64,000 nucleotides of DNA, taken from positions 15,901,655 to 15,965,654 of the forward strand of contig CAMZMU010000096.1 of assembly GCA_947311845.1 (NCBI GenBank), in the 5' to 3' direction. The translations under genes were made by a program, and so were the position numbers. The notes below the pieces were generated by a model that made no database searches, was not told the DNA's origin, and saw only the letters and a program-made list of their open reading frames with translations. This document shows, one piece after another, positions 34,251-45,780 of this stretch; the first letter of the stretch is position 1; the number at the start of each line of letters is the position of its first letter. This DNA is from Poa pratensis (Eukaryota > Streptophyta > Magnoliopsida > Poales > Poaceae).

Positions 34251-35459
34251 TCGCCATCGTGTCGTACCATCGGTGTATTTCAAGCCTTGCCCCTGCACAT
34301 GTTACATTCATGCAATTTACACAACTTATGATCAGAAGAAAAGAGAGGAAGTTGTAACCATGCCACTGTCGATTTGTGCAATCTGACAAATCATGATCTA
34401 AATTATAATTTACTACCTACATGACACCATGTCACAACACACATGTTTTATTAAATTAGTGCATACTGCACATTAAGACTCATGGTTAGTTGTCTCACCA
34501 AGGGCTTTCTGCACTGCAACATTGGTGCGAATAAGACAGAAATAACTGCAAGTTTAGTACAAATCCTTGTCTTCAAAAGACACTATGACACTATATAGAA
34601 GATGCATATGTTCCAGCCGGTACTGATGTTTCTATCATTCAAAATGTCATGTCAGATTAGAAGCACTCCTATCATAGATATTTACACATGTAAAAAATAT
34701 GCGGTAACATGTTGAAACCAAGCATATGCCAGTCGACCATGGAGTTGCACACAGAAAAATAATCAGGCCATCTACAGTGGGCAATTAGGACTGGACATTA
34801 GACCACATCAGACATTTCATAACAGTAGTAAGCAAGATGAGCACTACTTGAAAGAATGTTTTTTATGCACAGAGATCTCCAACATGCATGAATCTACTCA
34901 CATGGTATAATGTCTTTGAGTAATTTATTTCATCATCTTGTAATAATTTATCCATCGCAGTCTTCTCGAAATAAACTATAACTCAACAATATTCTGAAAT
35001 TATATTGTACATATCATGCACATAGGAATGTGTTCAGACAGAATTTTCTTATTTTTCTGTATATATAAAAGCTAATAAATTATCAATACCTGATTCGTTT
35101 ATAAGCAATTAGGTCCTACATTCAATTGATACACCTTCCTCGCCACGGTGGCTCACCGGATGGCAGGCGCCAAGTAGTCAAGTTCACTGGGTCTTCCTCA
35201 CCGACAACTTCAATAAGAAGTTATCCACCTCGTACTCTCTGTCTAGATGGTGGTGAGGGCTCTGAGTGTTATGACCTCGTTGAGAAACTGATATCTCAGT
35301 GCCTGTGTATTCAGATGTCGCCTCCTGTCATGCATGCAAAAGCACTTATTAGAACTGCATCTACATGGATCAGAAATATAATAGAAATTAAAGAACTGAT
35401 AGATCATACAATAAAATTTAAAAATAATTTTGTTTTGCAAAGAGTGAAACTTCCTCCAA

Positions 35460-35570
35460 CCTCAAGCATTTCTTTTGATGGAATATCGAGTTGATTTGTT
35501 GGTCCATCCAATATCGGCAATATGGATGGAGTCACCACGAACTTGCAAAAAGAAACCCTCACCTGACGAA
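35460..35570 (-). pseudogene. ABCF5: ABCF5 fragment, piece 2 (Walker B region)
   Basis: The minus strand reads FCKFVVTPSILPILDGPTNQ and LDIPSKEMLE, matching the Walker B region of plant ABCF5 (FCKFMVTPSTLLVLDEPTNH, LDIPSKEMLEEA). The catalytic Glu after the Walker B Asp is Gly, and the H-loop His region is altered. It is the direct continuation of piece 1 at 48594, separated by LINE B. Confidence 0.8.
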
Positions 35571-35912
35571 ACACACAAAAGATGAGTAAATGTACACAGA
35601 CCAGAAACACTGTATCCTATACGTAGATCAGAACTATAATGAAAATGCACATTTACCTTCTTTGCACCACATAAAAACTGAACATTTCAGCGACGGGCGG
35701 AACTAGGTCTCTTCGACTCCTTCTGGTGATCTCGGCCTCCAAGCGAGATCATCTGCATTTTCCCCACCCCTCTGCGCTACTCTCTCCTGTCCAGCTCACG
35801 AATTACCCTAGATTTTCGGATCCCTTTCGGTCTCGGGGTGATCAAGGGGCAAACCTAGTTTGCTACCCACCCTTGGCCCGTTTGGTGATCGGATCTAGGT
35901 CCTCTCGCTGAG

Positions 35913-37215
35913 ATGGCTGGCAAAGGAGTGCTAGTGGTGGCGGACAAGAATCCGTCGACCGGTTTGGCCGATCTGAGATCGGCGCCGGTGGTGACTGAGT
36001 CTCGGGAGAAGGGCACGGCGGCGGATTCAGATCGTGCGTCTTCATCGGCGACTGCGGGTGACGTCGCTGCGCGATGAAGGTGATGACGACCCATCAGGTC
36101 CTGATTGGGCTCTCATTGGTAAAGTTCTAAATCCCACCGTCCTCCATATTAACACGATCAAAGCTGTGGTTCGTCCGGCTTGGGGGAATCCCAAGGGTTT
36201 GGAGGTGCGACCAATGGGACCCAATTTGTTTCTGGCTGCATTTGCATCTGAAGCAGACAAATCCCGCGTGGCGAAAGGAGGTTCGTGGTGTATGGGAAGG
36301 CATGCTATTCTGCTGAAAGAGTTTGATCCACGTATTAAGCTGGCTGATGTTGTTTTCAATGAGTTGCCTATCTGGGCTCGAATTATGAAGTTGGGTTATG
36401 AACTGATGAATTCTGAACGTGGCATTTCGCTAGCATCTCGTTTGGGCAAAGTGGAGAGAGCCGATGTTGACGAGAATGGCAGAGCATGGGGTTCTTTCTT
36501 CCGTGTTCGTGTTTCTATTGATGCATCTGTGCCAATCATGCGGTGTGTTTCTGTCCACTCCAAGAAAAAGAATCAGACTGTTTATTATGATGTCATGTAT
36601 GAGAAACTTCCAATATACTGCTTCTCCTGTGGTCGCTTGGGTCATTCCTCACTTCTGTGCCCTACTCCAGCAGAGAGGGATGCTCAAGGGAAGTTGTCGT
36701 ATGATGGTGGTAGACTGTGTGTTCCTGATCGCAAGAAATATGAGGGAGGTGGTTCGGCTGATCAGTCCCAGTCGAGTAAAGGATCATGGAACGGCACTGA
36801 ACGTGGCTCGGCGTCTCAGTCCGCGACTCCGAATGGCCCGAAAAAGCAAGGAAATATTCCAGGAGATGTAACTTCTCTGGGAAAGAAAGCTCCTCGTGCC
36901 CGTAGATCGACAGCTGCGTCGAAGGGGCAGAACACTGGCCCATTGGTGACACCAAACCAGGGGTCTGATCTTGCACAAGGCCGGGTGACGGGGTAGAAAC
37001 GTAAGCAAATAAAGCAAGTGTATAGGGCTAAGGCTCTTGAAGGTGCAACTCCTTGTGTGATCGAGCAGCAACCCTTGGCTGTTTCTGTTGTACCTCAACC
37101 TTCCGGACTGGAGGGTGAGACTCCTGTAGATGATTCACACAAGAAGCAGAAGACTGATATTTCACGATCGGCGGATCCGGCGGCGGCTGCGGGACAGCCC
37201 CGCCACCCGCAATGA
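35913..37215 (+). pseudogene. LINE B ORF1, gag-like with CCHC zinc knuckle
   Basis: The ATG at 35913 opens MAGKGVLVVADKNPSTGLAD. After a one-base shift near 36070 the protein continues DDDPSGPDWALIGKVLNPT. A plant LINE gag-like domain (DUF4283 type: SRVAKGGSWCMGRHAILLKE, FNELPIWARIMKL) is followed by the knuckle CFSCGRLGHSSLLC. A TAG at 36994-36996 interrupts the basic tail, which stays open to the TGA at 37213-37215. The product would bind element RNA. Both lesions make it inactive. Confidence 0.85.
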
Positions 37216-38570
37216 GTATTTTATGTGTGAACTGTCGCGGTCTTGGGTCTGACGCGATAGTAAGAGAATTGCGTTGGCTTATCGTCACAACGCATAGACC
37301 CGCCTTCCTCTTCCTCTCGGAGACGAAGATGAAGGATAAGCGAGCCCAGAATTTTATGTGGTCTTTTGGATATACGGGCAGTTTCGCAGTCAGTTGTGAA
37401 GGTCGCAGTGGTGGCCTTGCACTCTTTTGGTCGCAACAATTTCAGGTGGAACTCAAGGGCTATAATTCTCATTGCATTGATGTGATTGTCTCGTCTGTTG
37501 ATACGGCTCCATGGCGCGCTACGTTCGTCTATGGGGAGCCATGCAGAGACAAGAGACATGAGTTCTGGAGTCTGTTGCGGCGATTGCACTCTCAGCGGGA
37601 TGGTCCCTGGATTGTTTGTGGTGACTTCAATGAAACTCTTTGCCAAGAGGAACATGCTGGACCAAGCACTCGCTCGGAGGCTCAAATGGAATTGTTCCGT
37701 GAATGTCTAGATGATTGTGGCCTTGTTGATCTCGGTTATTCTGGTCCTACTTTTACATGGTCGAACGGACAAGGCAATGATACTCTAGTCCGCGTGCGTT
37801 TGGATCGGGCGGTGGTGAATGGAGCTTTCAGTGCTTTATTTGATGATGCAAACGTGGAAAATATTGTAACTACCACGACTGATCATTTCGCTATTCTGAT
37901 TCGTCTTCAGCAGGCCGTGCAGGCTGCTAGATGACAACATGTCCAGGCCGGCTTTCGTTTTGAAGCGGCCTGGCTCCGAGCCCCTGACTACCGTGAGCTG
38001 GTGGAGAAATCTTGGGCCGAAGTGAATTCGGGTCTAGCTTCTTTGAATTCCACTTGGGACAGCCTGCAGGCTGTTGCCGCCAAGCTCCAGACTTGGGGAC
38101 AAGAGAAGTTCGGTGTTGTTCGTAAGCAGATTAACCAGCTTGAGCGCAAATTAAAAGCTATTCGTCTCCAGCCCAGGACTGAAGCAAATGACAGGGCTGC
38201 TGGTACTGCTGAACGTCAACTGCGTGAGCTGTTTGAGCGTGAAGAAGTTATGGCTAGGCAGCGATCACGGGTGGACTGGCTCAAAGAGGGAGACCGGAAC
38301 ACCGCCTTCTTCCATGCTCGTGCCTCGACGCGTCGGCGCACGAACAAAATAAGGGCCCTTGTTTCTGATGAAGGAAACCAGTGTGAGGATCTCTCAACTA
38401 TCAAAGGTATGACCAAGCAATTTTATGGGAATCTGTTTACCTCAGAACCTTTTGATGATGCTGCTGTTATCGATGATATCCAACCAAAGATCACGCAGGA
38501 CATGAATTCCGATCTCACTAAACCGCATCTGGATGATGAGATAAGAGCAGCTCTTTTTCAGATGGGGCCT
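37212..38570 (+). pseudogene. LINE B ORF2, part 1: endonuclease and linker
   Basis: Starts MSILCVNCRGLGSDAIVREL at an ATG overlapping the ORF1 stop (ATGA). The endonuclease motifs are present: FLSETKMKDKRA, CEGRSGGLALFW, CGDFNETLC, and TTTDHFAILI at the end. TGA at 37932 replaces a sense codon, after which the frame continues QHVQAGFRFEAAWLRAPDYR through the linker RSRVDWLKEGDRNTAFFHAR to ALFQMG. There the LTR element enters, with a GGCCT duplication. Confidence 0.88.
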
Positions 38571-40092
38571 TGATGCATGTAAAATGCATACATGAACTTT
38601 GCATTATATTACTTACATTTCAATCATATTTCCATCATATAAGGGTTATATCATTGTTTTATATTGATTTTGGGAATGTTTCACAGTTTCCTATTTTTCT
38701 GGAATTAACCCTGCACTGGCAGAAAACCCTATTTTCTATATTTTGATGTTTCAGGGACCCAAACGACGTCCAAATGACCTAATATTTTGCGGGGATCATT
38801 TTTTGGAAGGAACAAAGCGTAGGAGCGAAGGAAGCGAAAAAATGGAAACCCGAGGGCCAAAAGAGGTGGGCCCACGCGGCCAGATTCCTTGGCCGCGTGG
38901 GACCCCCTATCCTGGGCCTCGAGCCTCCGATGCCGTCGATCTTCGTCCCCGTGCCTTCGTCTTGACCTAAAAACGACTATAAAAATAGTCCCCCGACGGC
39001 TTTCGGAAGGGCGCGCCGCAGAAAACAAAACCACGAAACAGAAGACCTGGAGCTGCAGATTGGAGGGGGAAAACTCCGGCGGGGCGCTGCCGGGGCGGTC
39101 TCCATCTTCTCCAACATCTCCACCATCATCACCATGATGAAGGGGGAGTAGTCCACCCCCTGGACTTTGGGTTTGTGGTGGTAACTTGATCTAATCTCTC
39201 TATGTATGATCATTGTTGAAGTCCATATGATGTGCCTTGCATAAGTATGGATCTATCTATGTAATTCCTATGGTGGATATTGTGGTATGAGATGATATTT
39301 GTTATGCATTTACCGTTGTGTTGGATCTTTTATGACTTGTCATACTTTGGAGATATTCTATGATGCATGTGATGGTTCGATTTATGCATAATGCCTTGTT
39401 TATCCATGTCATGAGGTGATTGACACCACCAAGTGTAGATAGATGAGAGAGATGTGGTCATGCACACGAAATATGAATCATTGCACTAGTGTTTAGAATA
39501 TTGTCCATTATGAAGTATGATGTATGTAGGTACGGGATGGCCGATGTGACAACGGCATATGTATTGAGTGACACAATACAGCCCAACATCCTTTATCTGG
39601 GGTAAAAAGGAAGAAGTATGATGTGGGAGTGACAACAAACCACGCTAGCCTTACGAGGGTGACCTAGCAACACAAATGATTATTTTCTTTCAACTATGTG
39701 TTTTAGGACATGTAGCCGTCATAGAAGTTTACCATTAAAGCATGACAATTGTGTGTACTTTTTATCTATAACATGATAATCACCATAGATGGAGAGAGGA
39801 TTGAGTGAACCCATGAACCCATGTCCATTGTTCCTATAAGAGAAAACCTTTGTCTTGTCCTCTTGCATTGAAGAGGATTGGGACACTTTTACATTCTTGT
39901 TTTGTTACATTAAACTTCCATCCATTAAATCAACCATCTTGTTCTTTAAACTTGTTTAGTGCATAATCAACTAAAACTTGTGACACTTTAGTTGTAGGGA
40001 ATAGATAACTTTTCCTTCTTGCTCCTGCGGATCGATACCCTACTTCCACATTGAGAGGTGCTACAGTGATCCCCTGCTCTTGGGGGTTATCA
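38571..40092 (+). repeat. RT1 5' LTR
   Basis: 1522 bp, TGATGCATGTAAAATGC...GGGGGTTATCA. Contains the 12-bp hairpin at 38871-38901 that is absent from the 3' LTR. A TATA-like ACTATAAAAATAG string near 38971 may be the promoter. Confidence 0.93.
38871..38901. repeat. Perfect 12-bp hairpin in the RT1 5' LTR, deleted from the 3' LTR
   Basis: CCCACGCGGCCA and TGGCCGCGTGGG separated by GATTCCT. The 3' LTR lacks 39 bp that include the entire hairpin. Confidence 0.85.
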
Positions 40093-40102
40093 AGTACTTT
40101 TC

Positions 40103-40120
40103 TGGCGCCGTTGCCGGGGA
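40103..40120 (+). other. RT1 primer-binding site, complementary to tRNA-Asp 3' end
   Basis: TGGCGCCGTTGCCGGGGA is the complement of the plant tRNA-Asp(GUC) 3' end (...CCCCGGCAACGGCG plus CCA). It begins 10 bp after the 5' LTR. Athila-group elements commonly use this primer. Confidence 0.8.
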
Positions 40121-40440
40121 GCGTAGCGCTTAAGTTTCTATTCTTGTGTGCACTAGACTTTAGATTTATTTTATCTTGTTTTATATCTTACAATCACCTA
40201 AGCTTGGGGAGGTTGCACCTACGTGAGCATCATCTTATCCATCTTTACCTTCAAATCATTTTATTTTGTTTTGTTATTGTCTTGCATATTTCGGTTTGCA
40301 TATTTTATTTTCAGTTTTGCATTTTGTGTTGCATTGGTTATTTCGGTTTGCATTGTTCAGTATCATTTTATTTTCAGTTTTCATCTAAAAACTTAAAATC
40401 CATAAAAATTAAGTGTTGCTTTTGATTTGTGTTTCAAGCT

Positions 40441-41916
40441 ATGGAGGAAGGTTATGTCAAAACTATTGGAGCTTACTATGAATATCGATCTACCAAAGAA
40501 GGAAATAGAATGCTTGAATTGCTTGAACATCTCGATGATATGGCTATTGAGTTTTGTGAATTACATGATGTAACTTGCTGCTTTAGAAAAGACTATAAAC
40601 ACTCTCCCTATCAATGTAAGCACAACAGTGATCCTCTAATTGCTTGTTATCGTGAAAATAAATTTTCATGCCCTGATATAGAACAAGTTGAGAAATATAT
40701 TGCTTATGTTGCAGCCCATGAAATAGACTTTCTTATTGATAATTTTTTTGCAACTAGTCATGAAGCTCGTGTAATGAAAGGACACATTTCTATTCTTCTC
40801 CAACTTTGCAAAAAAGAGTTTAGTGATAATGTTTATGTTAAAGAAAGAATTCTTGCTGCCATGGAAAGTACTAATATTTTGCAGGAAAAGGATAATGAAA
40901 ACATAAGCTTGGAAGAGGAAGTATGTGAAGAGGAGATTGAAATGGATGTGTTCCAACCTAAGCTTGGGGAAGAATTGGATCTCCCAACTTCACCATCAAC
41001 ATTTGATAGTAGCACTCAAACTCAAAAGTCTTTTGTTATTTATGAAAACCCATGTTATGATGAGTGTCAAACTAAAAATTCTATGGTCCTATATGATAAC
41101 TCATGCTATTATGATGAAACTAATAATGCTCCTTTACTTTCTATTAATGCTACTAGTGAACTTATTGATGATAATGAGGAGTATTGCTTAAATATGCTAT
41201 ATGATAATGCTTTAGATGATGGTCCTATGCTTATTGATAAACCTCCATGTTTAGTTGTTACTAAATTATGTGAGGATAAAAATGATATACTTGCTGTTTG
41301 TGATGTTACTCTTACTCATGAGAGTCCTACTTTGTTTCTGGATTCTCCTAATTACACCATAGAGGAGAAATTTGCTTATGTTGAGAAATACTTATGTGGT
41401 TTGCAATTACCTTTAGTTCCAAATCTTTGTTGCAACCATGATATTAAACTTGATATTGATCTTAATAACTATTTTGAAAGAGGGAAGCATGCTAATGAAT
41501 TCCATAATAAATTTAATGATCCTCTTTATGTACCTAAATTATCTAAGTTGGATGAGTCCAATGGTTATATGGGTGAATTTACTTTTACTTCTTGCAACTA
41601 TTATGAAAGAGGAGGTGATAAGAGCCCTCTTTATGTTGCTAATAACTATAAGTTGCAAGTATCTACTGTTAATATGCATTGGAAAATTTCTATTTATTGT
41701 GCTTCATTCATATACAAAATGCCAATGCATAGAAAGAAAGTTAGACTTTGTTGTTATTACTTTTGTGTTTTGTTTTTCTCTCTACTAGGTCTCAACTTGA
41801 ATATTATTTTGATTGGATTGATAACACCATGGGACCCTGGTATTATGCATGAACACTTCTCAAGGAAGAGGGACACACCAAAGAACAAGCTCCCTCATGA
41901 GCTTCAACCTTCATGA
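40441..41916 (+). CDS. RT1 orphan ORF, 491 residues, function unknown
   Basis: Starts at ATG 40441 (MEEGYVKTIGAYYEYRST) and is uninterrupted. No gag zinc knuckle, protease, polymerase or integrase motif is seen. It is acidic and Asn/Tyr/Cys-rich, with repeated modules of the type YENPCYDECQTKNS, LYDNSCYYDE, LYDNALDDGP and CEDKNDILAVCD. The N-terminal 120 residues look helical (LELLEHLDDMAIEFCELHD). A C-terminal hydrophobic stretch (VLFFSLLGLNLNIILIGLI, about 442-460) could span a membrane, an env-like position. AT-rich codons contrast with the host genes. Its integrity in a young element suggests selection or recent insertion; I do not know its role. Confidence 0.7.
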   Translation: MEEGYVKTIGAYYEYRSTKEGNRMLELLEHLDDMAIEFCELHDVTCCFRKDYKHSPYQCKHNSDPLIACYRENKFSCPDIEQVEKYIAYVAAHEIDFLIDNFFATSHEARVMKGHISILLQLCKKEFSDNVYVKERILAAMESTNILQEKDNENISLEEEVCEEEIEMDVFQPKLGEELDLPTSPSTFDSSTQTQKSFVIYENPCYDECQTKNSMVLYDNSCYYDETNNAPLLSINATSELIDDNEEYCLNMLYDNALDDGPMLIDKPPCLVVTKLCEDKNDILAVCDVTLTHESPTLFLDSPNYTIEEKFAYVEKYLCGLQLPLVPNLCCNHDIKLDIDLNNYFERGKHANEFHNKFNDPLYVPKLSKLDESNGYMGEFTFTSCNYYERGGDKSPLYVANNYKLQVSTVNMHWKISIYCASFIYKMPMHRKKVRLCCYYFCVLFFSLLGLNLNIILIGLITPWDPGIMHEHFSRKRDTPKNKLPHELQPS

Positions 41917-44280
41917 TCAAGTAAGAAGCCTAGCTACATGGCTATAAAGAAAGCGCTTTACGGGAGGCAACCCGGTTGTTTTTATTTTTGATTTTCTTTG
42001 TGTCCTCTTGCTGTAACAAGAGACTTAGTTTTTAGTTTTGTTTCTGGAATTTTTAATAAAGTGCCAAGTTTTACCTATTTTGGCTTGAAAAAGTTGCTTT
42101 TTGCATTCGGAGATTTATTCCAGCACGAATCTGTGCACGGTATGATTTTTCATTCCTATTCTGTGACTCCGAATGAGCTGAAATTTGAACTGTAGTTGCA
42201 ACTTTTCATCCTCTGTAAGCGTGAATTTTTTCAGATTTTTTCGACATATTTAAGTAGGGTAGAAAAATGCGTTTTGCTGCTGCTGTTTTTCTGGACAGAT
42301 TCTGTCCCATTTTGTTTGATGCATTCTTTGAACTTTTAACTTGAATCTTTTTGATCCAATTGAGTTTATAAGTAGGCATACAACATTATACACTTTCTGG
42401 ACATTCATATGAATTTTTGTTTAAGGATTTTATGCAGCAAGCAATTCATTTGTCTATCACTACTAATGTCGCCCCACAGAAAAGAGATGGGAGAAACGGT
42501 GTTTTGAAGTTTTTTCACAGGGATTAGAGGAGATGCACCAAGAGTTATCCAAGGATGGTGAAGACCATAAGCTTGGGGATGTGAAGACAACCCCATTGGA
42601 CCAACACACTCTCGGTTTGCACACGTCTAACTTCTGTTTTTCGATCAATGCACTTTATCGCATAAACTTGGAGCGTCTTTTATTTTTGTTATTTCGGTTT
42701 GGTTTTTATTTGTGAGACCACCACTTTTATTTATTATGAGAGAGCTACTGGAAATTTGGGTTGAATTAAGTTGGATGCTATTAAAAAGATTGGGAAAGGG
42801 ATGTTTGAGTTGATTCAAAAAGATACATATAGTTGCATGATTCATGTGCTTTTTAATGAGTATTAATTTGCAAGTGTTTTATCAAGAGCTATCTTTTATT
42901 CATGTTTTGATGCTGAATGTTACTTTACTTTGTTTAACATGGATTGATTAGTTCTATGGACACTTATGCATGCATTTAGACGGTCAACTTTCTCCCTTTG
43001 CTAGCCCAAAAATTCCAACAAGTAAAAACTTGTTTTCCAACACCTTCAACCAAAGTTTTCCAGTGAGTCCACCATATCTACCTATTAGCTTAATGCTATT
43101 CCGAGTATGTTTATCATGTTATATTGTATTATCTATGTTTCCAAATTAAAATGCTTATGTTATTGATTGTTATGGGAAAGTTGGTTAAAAAGCTCTCACG
43201 AACTTGATGCACACTTTACTTTTATTGCACTTAATAAACATGAACCATTGTGATTAAAATTATGAAGTTGTGAGCTTGACAAGAGTCTTGGTTGGGAGTT
43301 AGCTCATATGTGCTGTCACATGGCAAGCTTTCAACGTGCTCTTAATTATATTTAGTTGATATCATGTACTTTTGTTTATGGATGCTTATCATGGTGCCAA
43401 ATAAATGCGGAAACTTAGTAAGTTTGAGGAGTTTGTATAAATGGCTAGAGAGACGCCTGGGCCGCTAACCTAAGCCATGCATCATTCATGGTGGAAATTT
43501 ACAGCGTACCAAAGTGAACATTCAGTGATGCACGTCATAATAAAAAGCTATACAAATAGTAAATAAAAGAGTGCTGAGATTGTTCATTGTCTGTTTGTCT
43601 TGTCATTTTGACATGGGCTAGTTTCCATGTCCTGAGGCAAGAGGTACCCCAGTTGACGCTCTTGATGACGCTATTATATTACTTACAATGACTTTAACTT
43701 GAACTTGCTTTGTGGCCCGAGTTGAGTAACACCGTGGTGTAGGTACTCGTATTCACGGGGCATGAGGCATTCAACCCATACTTTGTCAAGCACACTACTC
43801 ATATTTGCTTTCACTTTAAACTTTAACCATTCAAGATGCTATGATAGGGGTAATGAGAGCTCCACACCAATGGATACCACATTGCAAACATTAACTTAAG
43901 TAGAAGCATTTGGAAGCTAGATGAAACTTATTCATGTTTTACCTCTACTTATTTATATATCTTTCCAAAGTGTCCACCTTTTATATTCAGATTTACAAGA
44001 ATACTCTATGACCATTATAGGATGTTTTTATTTTTATTATGCATACATTTGGTCCATAGTACTTTCTTCTATGTTACACTTTGTGAATTATCATTGAACA
44101 TCCTTACATTGAATATTTGATATCACTTCATAATCTATCTTGTATATTGCTATTCCTTTGAAGAATGAATCATTTGACTCTATGTAGCAATAGTAATCAT
44201 CTTTGATATCCATTGATAGTATTAAAAAGCAAAGTCCATGTTAGTTTTATCACCTTCATACTCGAGGACGAGTATAGGTT
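41917..44280. other. RT1 internal non-coding region
   Basis: 2.4 kb without significant ORFs. It contains a third AAGCTTGGGGATGTG copy near 42569. Presumably holds cis-acting packaging or replication sequences. Confidence 0.5.
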
Positions 44281-44294
44281 AAGCTTGGGGATGT
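44281..44294 (+). other. RT1 polypurine tract
   Basis: AAGCTTGGGGATGT lies directly before the 3' LTR. Additional AAGCTTGGGG copies occur near 40200, 40960 and 42569 in the same element. Confidence 0.75.
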
Positions 44295-45775
44295 TGATGC
44301 ATGTAAAATGCATACATGAACTTTGCATTATATTACTTATATTTCAATCATATTTGCATCATATAAGGGTTATATCATTGTTTTATATTGATTTTGGGAA
44401 TATTTCACAGTTTCCCTATTTTTCTGGAATTAACCCTGCACTGGCAGAAAACCCTATTTTCTATATTTTGATGTTTCAGGGACCCAAACGACGTCCAAAT
44501 GACCTAATATTTTGCGGGGATCATTTTTTGGAAGGAACAAAGCGTAGGAGCGAAGGAAGCGAAAAATGGAAACCCGAGGGCCAAAAGAGGTCTATCCTGG
44601 GCCTCGAGCCTCCGATGCCGTCGATCTTCGTCCCCGTGCCTTCGTCTTGACCTAAAAACGACTATAAAAATAGTCCCCCGACGGCTTTCGGAGGGGCGCC
44701 GCAGAAACACAAAACCACGAAACAGAAGACCTGGAGCTGCAGATTGGAGGGGGAAAACTCCGGCGGGGCGCTGCCGGGGTGGTCTCCATCTTCTCCAACA
44801 TCTCCACCATCATCACCATGATGAAGGGGGAGTAGTCCACCCCCTGGACTTTGGGTTTGTGGTGGTAACTTGATCTAATCTCTCTATGTATGATCATTGT
44901 TGAAGTCCATATGATGTGCCTTGCATAAGTATGGATCTATCTATGTAATTCCTATGGTGGATATTGTGGTATGAGATGATATTTGTTATGCATTTACCGT
45001 TGTGTTGGATCTTTTATGACTTGTCATACTTTGGAGATTTCTATGATGCATGTGATGGTTCGATTTATGCATAATGCCTTGTTTATCCATGTCATGAGGT
45101 GATTGACACCACCAAGTGTAGATAGATGAGAGAGATGTGGTCATGCACACGAAATATGAATCATTGCACTAGTGTTTAGAATATTGTCCATTATGAAGTA
45201 TGATGTATGTAGGTACGGGATGGCCGATGTGACAACGGCATATGTATTGAGTGACACAATACAGCCCAACATCCTTTATCTGGGGGTAAAAAGGAAGAAG
45301 TATGATGTGGGAGTGACAACAAACCACGCTAGCCTTACGAGGGTGACCTAGCAACACAAATGATTATTTTCTTTCAACTATGTGTTTTAGGACATGTAGC
45401 CGTCATAGAAGTTTACCATTAAAGCATGACAATTGTGTGTACTTTTATCTATAACATGATAATCACCATAATGGGAGAGAGGATTGAGTGAACCCATGAA
45501 CCCATGTCCATTGTTCCTTTAAGAGAAAACCTTTGTCTTGTCCTCTTGCATTGAAGAGGATTGGGACACTTTTACATTCTTGTTTTGTTACATTAAACTT
45601 CCATCCATTAAATCAACCATCTTGTTCTTTAAACCTGTTTAGTGCATAATCAACTAAAACTTGTGACACTTTAGTTGTAGGGAATAGATAATTTTTCCTT
45701 CTTGCTCATGCGGATCGATACCCTACTTCCACATTGAGAGGTGCTATAGTGATCCCCTGCTCTTGGGGGTTATCA
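44295..45775 (+). repeat. RT1 3' LTR
   Basis: 1481 bp, about 99 percent identical by eye to the 5' LTR apart from a 39-bp deletion. Confidence 0.93.
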
Positions 45776-45780
45776 GGCCT

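Larger units (their letters stand above)
38571..45775 (+). mobile_element. RT1: complete non-autonomous LTR retrotransposon, 7.2 kb
   Basis: 5-bp duplication GGCCT (38566-38570 and 45776-45780), LTRs starting TG and ending CA, a primer-binding site for tRNA-Asp, one ORF of unknown function, and a polypurine tract AAGCTTGGGGATGT. No protease, reverse transcriptase or integrase. The tRNA-Asp primer and the AAGCTTGGGG tract, shared with the Athila-type element at 59412, suggest an Athila-group derivative. By eye the LTRs differ at about 15 positions plus one 39-bp deletion, so insertion was recent compared with its LINE host. Confidence 0.92.
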
